DNA of 27,753 nucleotides from Mesostigma viride (taxonomy: Eukaryota; Streptophyta; Mesostigmatophyceae; Mesostigmatales; Mesostigmataceae). The first letter of the stretch is position 1. Every line of letters begins with the position of its first letter. This document shows positions 10,241 through 17,820 of this stretch, piece by piece. The notes beneath the pieces are model-generated. The model ran no database searches and was not told the DNA's origin. It saw only the letters and a list, made by a program, of their open reading frames with translations. The stretch is taken from positions 1-27,753 of the forward strand of contig RPFO01000357.1 of assembly GCA_009746045.1 (NCBI GenBank). The letters run 5' to 3'. The position numbers were made by a program, and so were the translations under genes.

Positions 10241-10809
10241 AACTTTGACAGCTTTTCGGGCCCAACCTCCCCACTCATGATGCATTCACACACAGCGTCC
10301 ATCATCGGAAACGACGCCAGGTTCCTTACAGACGTCCAGGACACCTTTTGCCCCTTCTTGGTGCCCTCGGCGTTAGCGAACCGGCATCTGAGAGTCATAG
10401 TCTCCTCAGAAGCTGGTGTGACGTCATTCTCATCATCCGGCCTGGCCTTTGTGAGGCGCAGGAAGGTGTTCGCCAGAACTCGATTGTAATTTGAAATTTG
10501 GGAAGGTTGGGCCTTGTTTTTTTTCCGCTCGCCTTCTTCCTCCCTCAACTCCCCCTTATCCTCCTTACTCCCCTCCAAATTCCCTTCCCTCCCGACTGAT
10601 TGTTTGGTGGCCGGCAGGATGTACGCCAGCAGGTTCGTGTAATGGCCATCGGGAATAAAATGCCCTTTGCCCTGCTTCACGACGCCGTGCAAGTACAGCC
10701 TGTTGTAATTCCAAACATCCAGAAGCGCCTGCCCAAGCGTCCGATCCGCTACCGCCTGATCTTCGGCATTGGCGCCCTTGGAGATTTCGAATAGGCGATC
10801 CAGCTTCTT
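10241..10809 (-). pseudogene. Right part of the transposon-split exon of the long minus-strand gene
   Basis: The exon follows a GGGTAG acceptor (AG at 10811-10810) and is open to the insertion point: KKLDRLFEISKGANAEDQ, then LLDVWNYNRLYLHG, a lysine/glutamate-rich linker (LREEEGERKKNKAQ), NRVLANTFLRLTKARP and GPEKLSK. At 10241 the CACTA-like element interrupts it; the frame continues at 2660 as LVELAK. No stop or frameshift occurs within this part, so it looks young relative to the rest. Mixed alpha-helical composition, no recognised domain. The insertion alone would truncate or mis-splice the product. Confidence 0.7.
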
Positions 10810-10944
10810 CTACCCAACCTCCTGTCACGAACAGAGGAACGAAAAATTGACACACAAGAACAATTCAAGGGTCGACTTGCAGCGTGACGTTATGAACGCA
10901 CGGGAGCGCGAAAAATGGTCTTCAGCGCCGAAATCGGTAAGTTA

Positions 10945-10967
10945 GGGTCACTCTGCGAAACCACCCC
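10945..10967. repeat. Dispersed palindrome copy (intronic)
   Basis: Read on the minus strand it is GGGGTGGTTTCGCAGAGTGA then CCC. It lies in the intron 10810-11153, which also holds weaker copies at 10869-10889 and 11062-11082. Three copies in one intron hint that one or two small exons were lost or unseen here. Confidence 0.7.
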
Positions 10968-11153
10968 AGAAATATGTCGGGATGAGAGTTTGACTGCCAA
11001 TGTCGTTTCTGTGTGCGACTTCCCGCATTTATATTGCATGATAAAGGAAGACTTTTGACATGGTCACTCCACAGTGCGACCCTTACTCGACATAACACGA
11101 CGAAGTGGTGGAACTGCAGCGTCACCATTGCCATAGATACAACTACCACTTAC

Positions 11154-12314
11154 AGATATTTCCGGGAACTTTTTACACTCGTCCCAATTTGGAAGAAGGT
11201 CGGCCCCCCGAAGCAGAATGACGTTCGTTCCCCCGTACCCAGTATGGAATTGTTCCATGAGGGATGAGAAAAGTTTAGCCGCCGCGGCACTGTCCTTCGC
11301 GTTCTCAGACGCTGCCCCCCCTTCACACATTAGTTTCTTAACATGTGTCACACCGGGCGTCCATTCCCCCTCCAATTGCTTGAAAGACTTTAAACCCTTG
11401 AAATAGTGGTTTCCGTCGACCACCGCATATCGAAGAACGAGATATTCGCCATCAGGATGTTCCTCGTGAAATCTTGGGTCGAATGCCTTTAAGGAGGCCT
11501 GGCTTATTAGGCTGAAGACCTCCCTTGGTTGAAAATCAAAGGGCAGAACGTCGTCTTGTTCCCCGACTCGTGCATAGGTCCGGAACTCAACACCTCTCTT
11601 GAGGAAAGAAGCGGTGGACTTGGTTCCAAGATACTTCTCAATCTCCTTGTCGGACAAGGGGCGAAAGTAACGCGAGCCCACGAACTCCGCGTCAGTCCTA
11701 GCGCCATGGCATTTTTTCAGCCAATCCCGGTAAGGGCCGGAGGACGTGATGTGTTTGGCGAAGAGGCTTGGCTTGGTTTCCGCAAGCGCTTGAAAGGCGA
11801 ACTGCCACACAGGGATGCACACCTTAAAATGCAAACTGTTTGTCTTTGCATTCAGCAAGATGCGCCCGTTCTCCCTGAACACCTCATCGCTTAGCAACCG
11901 CTGCCTCATGTTGTCAGGCAAAATCAGCCCGTTGACGGTGTGAATGCGCATGCTATTGCAACCGGTATCGATGAAGTCACTCGGTCGAATCCAACGGGAT
12001 TCCCGCACAGCATTCGCGTCCCGAATGGCTTTGTCCCTGATCTCCTTCTCGGAGTCCACGGTCGTTGCCATCTTCCACTCTTTGATGATCGGCTCCTTGT
12101 CCACCTTTCCACTACTCGTCAGGATCCCCTCCTTGAAGAGCTTTGAAAGTGCTTTCAGAAGCTCAAGAAAAGGGGAGAAGGTAGGCCACTTTAATATATC
12201 CGACGCCGGCGCCTTGCCCCTGGCTTCGACGTAGTTAAGCATCTCCTTGACGAGTGCAAAAACGGCATCATTGCCGGCCAACCTTCCGTCACCGTCTCCT
12301 TCCCCCTCGGCACC
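11154..12314 (-). CDS. 387-codon exon of the long gene; unknown protein with a DGNH motif
   Basis: The acceptor is TTCGTTCAG (AG at 12316-12315), the donor TCT|gtaagt at 11154/11153, both phase 0, with no internal stop. It begins GAEGEGDGDGRLAG and continues with helices (LVKEMLNYVEARGK), SRWIRPSDFIDTGCNSMRIH, DNMRQRLLSDEVFREN, PFDFQPREVFSLISQAS and YLVLRYAVVDGNHYFKGLK (about 11396-11440). It ends near LLRGADLLPNWDECKKF. The hydrophobic strand followed by VVDGNHYF resembles the vvDGnHR motif of ParB/sulfiredoxin-fold domains, and IRPSDF could be the usual preceding strand. The arginine is missing, so this is a weak hypothesis. It is the best preserved long exon of the gene. Confidence 0.75.
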
Positions 12315-12433
12315 CTGAACGAAGGCATTGACGAACATGAGACAAGAAAGCAATAAATAGTTAAACGTATGCATATAGTCCGCGAGCGTAGGAAAATCTC
12401 AGAGTAGGGTGCTAAGAACACAGAAGGTAAAAA

Positions 12434-12455
12434 GGGTCACTCCACGGAGCTACCC
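12434..12455. repeat. Dispersed palindrome copy (intronic)
   Basis: GGGTCACTCCACGGAGCTAC then CC. It lies 28 nt from the 5' splice site of the 169-nt intron 12315-12483. Confidence 0.85.
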
Positions 12456-12483
12456 CTCTGAATCTAAATCACCAAAAACGCAC

Positions 12484-12546
12484 CGCTTCCTTTTCTCCCG
12501 CCTTCTTCCCCTTCTTTCCTTTTCCGCCTTTCTCCCCCTCGCCACC
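12484..12546 (-). CDS. 63-bp Gly/Lys-rich mini-exon
   Basis: Bounded by a TTCCTCCAG acceptor and a gtgcgt donor, it encodes 21 residues in phase 0 (GGEGEKGGKGKKGKKAG, then EKEA). The exon and its following intron closely match the end of the next upstream exon and its intron (12547-12790), so it arose by local duplication of an exon-intron segment. Confidence 0.75.
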
Positions 12547-12665
12547 CTGGAGGAAGACATTGACAAGGATGAGACAGGAAAACAATAAATAGTTTAACGT
12601 TTGCAAATAGTCGGCGTGCAGACAAAAAATACCGAATAGGGTGCAAAGCACGGAGAAGGTAAAAA

Positions 12666-12687
12666 GGTTCACTCCACAGAGCTACCC
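12666..12687. repeat. Dispersed palindrome copy (intronic)
   Basis: GGTTCACTCCACAGAGCTAC then CC. It lies 31 nt from the 5' splice site of the intron 12547-12718 and sits in the duplicated counterpart of the copy at 12434. Confidence 0.85.
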
Positions 12688-12718
12688 CTCTAAATCAAAA
12701 ATTCCGCGAAAAACGCAC

Positions 12719-13239
12719 CTCTTCCTTTTCTCCCGCCTTCTTCCCCTTCTTTCCCTTCCCGCCCTTCTCCCCCCGGCCGCGTCATCCTCCATTTCCACCC
12801 CCTTATCCTTCCCCTTCTCCTTTTTATCCGCATCCCTCTTCTTTTTGGACGCTTTTGCCTGACCCTCAAGCAGCTTCGCCCGTTCACGATCCCTTCTCTT
12901 GAGATCCCACTTCATGAACTTGATGACCTTGTCCACCTTCGCCTCCGTGTACTCCTTTGGTTTCCACTTGAACTTTTCGGTGCCCTTGGACTTGACTTGG
13001 TTGACGAAATCATAGGCCAGCTCACCGTTGAAGGTGTCAGATTGCTTTGCGAAATCGGCCGCCGCCTCAACGCGTAGTTGGGTGACATACTTGCGAAACT
13101 CCCCGGCACCAATCGTAACATCCTTAGGGGGCTTGCCTAGGATGAGGTCGCCAATATCACAGATAGTCTTCACCTTATTCTTTTTGTCAATAAGCTTCTT
13201 GGGATCCTGGAATGTCGTCGTCGCCTTTTTTTTAGCCTG
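12719..13239 (-). pseudogene. Exon of the long gene, basic coiled protein, one frame break
   Basis: It starts at a tandem CAGCAG acceptor (13242-13237; the exon may start at 13239 or 13236 without frame change). It encodes QAKKKATTTFQDPKKLIDKK, then CDIGDLILGKPPKDV, GEFRKYVTQLRVEAAADFA, LAYDFVNQVKSKG, KVDKVIKFMKWDLKRRDRE and a lysine-rich tail (ASKKKRDADKKEKGKDKG). Near 12775-12790 the frame of the tail disagrees with the frame that yields the GEKGGKGKKGKKAGEKE end shared with the mini-exon at 12484. The exon length, 521 nt, is not a multiple of three although both flanking introns are phase 0. A one-base indel is the simplest explanation. The donor is at 12719/12718. Confidence 0.65.
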
Positions 13240-13317
13240 CTGGAAGGTATATTAACAACACACAACATACACATGAAGCGAAATGTATTAAGAAGAGTAA
13301 TCTGAACTCTGGCATCC

Positions 13318-13336
13318 TAGCTCTGCAGCGCGACCT
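13318..13336. repeat. Dispersed palindrome copy (intronic)
   Basis: TAGCTCTGCAGCGCGACCT. One copy in the 131-nt intron 13240-13370. Confidence 0.8.
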
Positions 13337-13370
13337 TCAGCGTTAAAAAATTAAAAAACATTGTACAAAC

Positions 13371-13506
13371 CTTTGCCTTTCCCTTCCCCTTCGGAGTTGG
13401 CTCGGGCTCATTTTCTTTCCTCCTCCTCCTCCTCCTCGTGCTCCTCCTCCTCTTCCTCCTCGTCCACCTCCTGCTCCTTCTCCTCCTCTTCCTTCTCGTC
13501 CACCTC
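13371..13506 (-). CDS. Glu/Arg-rich microsatellite-bearing exon, frame uncertain
   Basis: The acceptor is TTTTCATGCAG (AG at 13508-13507), the donor GCAAAG|gtttgt. The phase-0 frame gives EVDEKEEEEKEQEVDEEEEE and then meets a TGA. Another frame ends well, in KENEPEPTPKGKGKAK. The length is 136 nt, so an indel or an unrecognised internal splice is needed. The GAG triplets and a repeated GAGGTGGACGAG point to recent expansion. Confidence 0.4.
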
Positions 13507-13575
13507 CTGCATGAAAAAAAAATAATAATAATTCAGACGATGACATAAAAAAAACGAGCATTAATTTTGTTTTAA

Positions 13576-13597
13576 CGTTGCTCTGCGGAGCGACCCC
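13576..13597. repeat. Dispersed palindrome copy (intronic)
   Basis: CGTTGCTCTGCGGAGCGACC then CC. One copy in the 131-nt intron 13507-13637, 40 nt from its 5' splice site. Confidence 0.8.
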
Positions 13598-13637
13598 AAC
13601 CCTAAGCTTGAACAGTAAAATGAAACAAATTTCCTAC

Positions 13638-13691
13638 CTCTACGTTCTCCGTCCCCATCCCTTCGACCTCTTCAAAAGGTTGATCGTCATC
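13638..13691 (-). CDS. 54-bp acidic mini-exon
   Basis: Bounded by a CTTGCAG acceptor and a GAG|gtagga donor. It encodes DDDQPFEEVEGMGTENVE in phase 0. Confidence 0.7.
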
Positions 13692-13806
13692 CTGCAAGAC
13701 GAAACGTGCGTTCAGATAAATATACAAAGTCAGTCAAAACAGGAACTATTTCTTGAATATCCTATCTTCACAAATCGACCCCGAACCTTTAGCGGCATTT
13801 GCTTAC

Positions 13807-13860
13807 CTCCGGTTTCCACGCTGAAGGACTTTGTCCCTCAAAACATGGAATGTCACCCTC
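13807..13860 (-). CDS. 54-bp mini-exon
   Basis: Bounded by a CCCGCCAG acceptor and a GAG|gtaagc donor. It encodes EGDIPCFEGQSPSAWKPE in phase 0. It has the same length as the exon at 13638, and the introns on its two sides are among the few that lack the palindrome. Confidence 0.7.
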
Positions 13861-13977
13861 CTGGCGGGAAGTAGAGCAAGAAATGCGTTCATCGTTAGTA
13901 ACAATTTTCAACAAAAGAAATACACAACACTAATCTAAACGGACTGAATAAAAATGTACACAAATGTCAATAATTAC

Positions 13978-15041
13978 CTCAATGTCAAATCTCCACTCCC
14001 GCAACACTTGTCCGATCGGCCACATCTCAGATGGAGTTGTGTGGCTCAGTTCGTTTTCGAAAAACGTCCGAAGAAAAAACAAGTGAGATAGCATGTCCTG
14101 ACTCCATGATTTCTCGTTTATGTTCGCCGTCACTAACGACAGGCAGTCGTCGATCCCCTTGTACTCAAGCCATGCGACAACCTCCTTTCGTGGGGGCTCA
14201 TACTGTCCGGCCATGTCGAACTCCCCACTCTGACGAAAACGCAGGATCTCATCCTCGCACAACTGAAGAAATAATTCAACAGCTCGACTTGGAAGAATAG
14301 GGTCTGGGTTCACCCTAAACTGCGCCATCCACACTGAATACGACGAAAGGAAGTGCGATCTAACCCCATCCAAATCTTCAATGACATTTGTGCCAGCCAC
14401 GAACAACTCGGGAGATACCGAGTGGTCCATGGCGAGAAAGTCGCCGAAGACATCCCAGTCGAACTGTGCAGCCTTGAACCCTTTCTTCAAGAGCAGATTG
14501 ACATCGTTTCCGTCAGCGGGGAGGTGTCCCAATCCTCACCTGTCTTCCCCTGCTCTAGGACCTGGTACATTTCCCACCTGCAGACAGATATGATGATGTC
14601 AAAATACTCGTGTGACAATGGGTGCTGTCTCGTGTCCTTGCAGTACTGTTTGGTCGCACAAGACAGCTTGATCCAGACGAGCAGGCTTCGAGGAACATAA
14701 GCTGTAACATCCGCTGCGTCCGGTATCGTTGACCCGCACTCGGTAACAAGCAACTCAAAGGTGTCGAAAAGAGATGCAATTTCTTTCCCCTTTAACCTTT
14801 TGCCTCGAAGGCTCCGCCCCATGACTTCGAACAAAAGATCACGAAGTGTTGGATCACTCCAAGGGTTCATCTTCTCATCAGACCCGACTGACAACCTCTC
14901 ATGCCAGACACCGTCATCGATCGCAACTTCGATCTCCTTCGACACAAAGGTGCTCAAGAACGACTTGGCGTCATCGTTCAGATGTTTTTCGTAAGTCGTC
15001 AACCATGACTTCCAAGTTTCCAAGCCCCTCAACTGGATCGG
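13978..15041 (-). pseudogene. Long exon of unknown function with one frame break
   Basis: The acceptor is TGTGTGCAG, the donor GAG|gtaatt. The first part encodes PIQLRGLETWKSWLTTYEKH, SFLSTFVSKEIEVAIDDG, LRDLLFEVMGRSLRGKRLKG, AYVPRSLLVWIKLSC and YFDIIISVCRWEMYQVLE. The second, in another frame, encodes LLLKKGFKAAQFDWDVFGDF, SSYSVWMAQFRVNPDP, AVELFLQLCEDEILRFRQSG and WPIGQVLREWRFDIE. The switch falls between about 14490 and 14545. Exon length (1064 nt) is not a multiple of three while both flanking introns are phase 0, and the one plausible internal donor (CAG|gtgagg at 14539) has no phase-compatible acceptor nearby. Both halves look like a single helical globular protein broken by an indel. 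No family recognised. Confidence 0.65.
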
Positions 15042-15092
15042 CTGCACACAGGTCCACAAAACGAAACAAAAGCATAATCGGAAAAAAAGTTT

Positions 15093-15116
15093 AGGGTCAC
15101 TCTGCGAAGTGACCCT
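15093..15116. repeat. Dispersed palindrome copy (intronic)
   Basis: AGGGTCACTCTGCGAAGTGA then CCCT. One copy in the 150-nt intron 15042-15191, 51 nt from the 3' splice site. Confidence 0.9.
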
Positions 15117-15191
15117 TCATAAAAAAATCTCAAACAGAACGAACGACTAACTGACATGCACTATGAAGCGGCGAAAAAATTATTAGCTCAC

Positions 15192-15263
15192 CCGCAATTT
15201 CTCCTCCCCACTCCCAACCTCGGCGTTCCCCTGAGACTCTGTCTCATCTCCCCCTTTCTTCCT
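15192..15263 (-). CDS. 72-bp mini-exon
   Basis: Bounded by a TGCATCCAG acceptor and a CGG|gtgagc donor. It encodes RKKGGDETESQGNAEV then GSGEEKLR in phase 0. Its start matches that of the exon at 15433 (RKRGADEKKSED), and the introns on either side are alike, so the two exons are duplicates. Confidence 0.75.
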
Positions 15264-15308
15264 CTGGATGCAGCAAGACAGAGGAAAGCATACTCGTTGA
15301 AAAAGTTT

Positions 15309-15332
15309 AGGGTCACTCTGCGAAATGACCCT
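15309..15332. repeat. Dispersed palindrome copy (intronic)
   Basis: AGGGTCACTCTGCGAAATGA then CCCT, 45 nt from the 3' splice site of the 169-nt intron 15264-15432. Confidence 0.9.
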
Positions 15333-15432
15333 CCATAAATTAATCACACATGCAAAGGAAACGGCAACTCAGAAATGATGGACAAATGAACAAAGAACAA
15401 AGGCGAAAAACACAGGATTACTTATCGCTCAC

Positions 15433-15495
15433 CTCCGTTGTTGTCCCGCTCTTCTTGGGATCCTCTGACTTCTTTTCGTCTGCCCCCCGCTTCCT
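15433..15495 (-). CDS. 63-bp mini-exon
   Basis: Bounded by a TGATTTCAG acceptor and a GAG|gtgagc donor. It encodes RKRGADEKKSEDPKK then SGTTTE in phase 0. Duplicate of the exon at 15192. Confidence 0.75.
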
Positions 15496-15540
15496 CTGAA
15501 ATCAAAACAACAGGGAAAAGCATACTTGTTGGTTCAGGTT

Positions 15541-15564
15541 AGGGTCACTCTGCGAAATGACCCA
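15541..15564. repeat. Dispersed palindrome copy (intronic)
   Basis: AGGGTCACTCTGCGAAATGA then CCCA, 45 nt from the 3' splice site of the 159-nt intron 15496-15654. Confidence 0.9.
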
Positions 15565-15654
15565 TTCATGGTCAGACGAGCTTAGCAGAGATAAGGAATA
15601 ACGAAACCGTTAAAAAAAACACGCACACTAATGGGGGTAAAAACTGTTTCTCAC

Positions 15655-17127
15655 CTGAGACGGCTCCGTACCCTCCTTCTCCGAGACCCCCGCGGTCTTC
15701 CCATCCACCTCCGTCGACGTTTCTGCAGCCTGCGCCTTCCTGCGCTCCTCCTCAAGTTTGGCTTGGTATTTCAGGCGTGCCGCCACACCCGCCTCCATCA
15801 TCCTCTTCCCCTCCTCCTGCACCTTCCTCTTCGCCTTTGCCTCCTCGTCCTTCTTTTTCCTTTCCTCATTCGCCTTTCTCTCCTTTTCGTCCCGCTCCCA
15901 CGACGCCCTCCTCTTCCTGCGCTCCGCCTCCTCCATCTCCGCAGCTTCCATTTCTGCCTGCTTCGCCTCTCGCTCTGCCCTTTCCTTCTTCACCCATTCC
16001 CTCTGCTCCCTTTCCAGGAGCTCCTGGGCGGCCTTCCGTTCCTTGTCCTTTTTCTCCAGATTCACCAGATCTTCGGCGTGCTGCGTTGCCTGATCCAGAT
16101 AAGAAGTCAGAAGTGCCATGCGGTCATTCCTTCTCTTTCTTTCCTCCTCCGGAAGATCCTCCAGTGGCCTTGGGTCTGCCTTGTCCCTGTCCTCCATGCT
16201 GATCAGGAGGTCAATGTTCTTCTGCAGATCACGCAGGAACCGCTCATGGTCATCCTCCTTCTCCTCCCATTCCGCTCTTGCTTTCTTTCTTGCCTGTGGG
16301 GAGCGGCTCCTCGGAGGTGAGTTTGACGACCGGCGCTTGGGTGGCGACCGGCGCTTGGGCGGAGACTTCCGACCGTGAGACTTTGCAGGCGACTTGGGCG
16401 GTGATCGGGACTTGGAGGTCGCCCCCTTCTTTGGAGGGGAGCTTTGGGGAGACGCGGGCTGCGAGCTGGGCTGTGAGGTCGAGGCCTCGGGTAGGGACCT
16501 TGAAGGAGACCTGGGCGACGTGCTGACCTTCGAGGTCGAAGCCTCGTGGTGGGACCTTAGAGGTGACTTGGGCGGCGGGCTGCCCTGCTCAGACGCCTCG
16601 TGGTGGGCCCTTGGAGAAGACTTGGGCGGCGAGCTGGGCTTCGAGGTAACCACCTCGACGGGGGCGGACCTCGGCGAGTTTGAGGTCGACTTCCCGAGGA
16701 CGGGGGACTCCTTGTTGATGGCGGGCCGCTGGGGAGACTGTGGAGACACAACGGAGCTGGACCCAGCCCCGGCAGCCTGTGCCTCAGGTGCGGGCCGCTG
16801 AGGAGACTGTGGAGACACAACGGAGCTGGACCCAGCCCCGGCAGCCTGTGCCTCAGGTGCGGGCCGCTTGGGAGATTTGGAGGCCGACGCCTCCACGGAG
16901 CTTGGCCCAGCCCCGGCAGCAAGCATTGTTGACAGAGGAGGAAACTCCTCTACGCCCTTGGGCGGAGAGGCGGGTGGCGTACTATACTTAGGAGACTCGC
17001 TCGTCGACTTGACCTTGTCGACATAGGTGGCCCTCTCCACCTCTTTTCCCTTCTGAAGCAAGGAGGCCCTCTCCTGCTCCTCCTTTTCCTTCTGAAGCTG
17101 AACTTCCCTCTCCTTCTCTTGTTCCTT
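15655..17127 (-). CDS. 491-codon exon: SP-rich disordered region plus charged coiled coil
   Basis: The acceptor is TTGCCGCAG (AG at 17129-17128), the donor CAG|gtgaga at 15655/15654, both phase 0 and fully open. The first about 35 residues are a charged helix (KEQEKEREVQLQKEKEEQE). A Ser/Pro-rich stretch to about residue 270 includes a 23-residue tandem duplication (RPAPEAQAAGAGSSSVVS, 69-bp period near 16735-16870) and SPPKRRSPPKRRSS motifs like RS/SP-rich nuclear proteins. The remainder is a long Glu/Lys/Arg coiled coil (ERFLRDLQKNIDLLISMEDR, EERKRRNDRMALLTSYLDQA, EAEMEEAERRKRR-type runs). A nuclear scaffold-like role is an inference from composition only. The first exon of the gene is not identified; the intron upstream holds the 58-bp array and perhaps the minisatellite. 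Confidence 0.7.
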
Positions 17128-17196
17128 CTGCGGCAAATAAGGAAAAACAAATAGACCAATGTCGGATGAAGAAAGTGTAAATTCGCATCAGCGTGA

Positions 17197-17220
17197 GGGG
17201 TGGCGCTGCAGCGCTACCCT
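17197..17220. repeat. Dispersed palindrome copy upstream of the 58-bp array
   Basis: GGGGTGGCGCTGCAGCGCTA then CCCT. A near-perfect copy in the same intron as the array. Confidence 0.85.
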
Positions 17221-17284
17221 AAGAAGAAACAAGGATGAAATCCCATTCAGGTTTGGGAAAAAAAAAATCGAAGATGTAACTTTT

Positions 17285-17700
17285 ATAAACGTATCTGGAA
17301 AGGGTGACTCGGCAGCGCGACCTTACAACACAAATGTGATTGAATAACGTATCTTGGAAAGGTCACTCGGACGCGCTACCCTACAAACAAAATGTTATTG
17401 AATAACGTATCTGGAAAGGGTGACTCTGCAGCACTACCCTACAAACAAAATGTTATTGAATAACGTATCTGGAAAGGGTGACTCTGCAACGCGACCCTAC
17501 AACCAAAATGTGATTGAATAACGTATCTTGGAAAGGTGACTCTGCAGCGCTACCCTACAAACAAAATGTTATTGAATAACGTATCTTGGAAAGGTGACTC
17601 TGCAGCGCGACCCTACCAACAAAATGTTATTGAATAACGCATCTTGGAAAGGTGACTCTGCAGCGCGACCCTACAAACACTGAATGGAAGTTTGCATTGT
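17285..17700. repeat. 58-bp tandem array, 7 copies, each with the palindrome
   Basis: The anchor GTATCTTGGAAAGGTGACTC (or GTATCTGG) starts at 17291, 17349, 17407, 17465, 17523, 17581 and 17639, exactly 58 bp apart. Each unit contains GGTGACTCTGCAGCGCGACC or a variant, then ACAAACAAAATGTTATTGAA. It is an amplified form of the dispersed palindrome plus flank, probably inside an intron of the minus gene. Confidence 0.95.
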
Positions 17701-17754
17701 GAGGGGGTCACTCTGCAGCGCGACCTTACAAACAAAGACTGCGACATTGCGCAA

Positions 17755-17787
17755 GGGTAGGGGTCACTCTGCAGAGCGACCCTACCC
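17755..17787. repeat. Extended 33-bp near-palindrome
   Basis: GGGTAG plus the core GGGTCACTCTGCAGAGCGAC plus CCTACCC. It is symmetrical around CTGCAG apart from one mismatch and one extra G, the longest copy in the window. A shorter copy lies at 17704-17726. Confidence 0.9.
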
Positions 17788-17820
17788 AAAAACAATACTA
17801 ACCACTCCCCAAAAAAATCA

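Noticed and set aside
14464-14540. A 76-nt intron (CAG|gtgagg to CTGCACAG) to explain the frame change in exon 13978-15041
   Set aside because: The donor is phase 1 and the candidate acceptors are phase 0, so it does not restore the frame.
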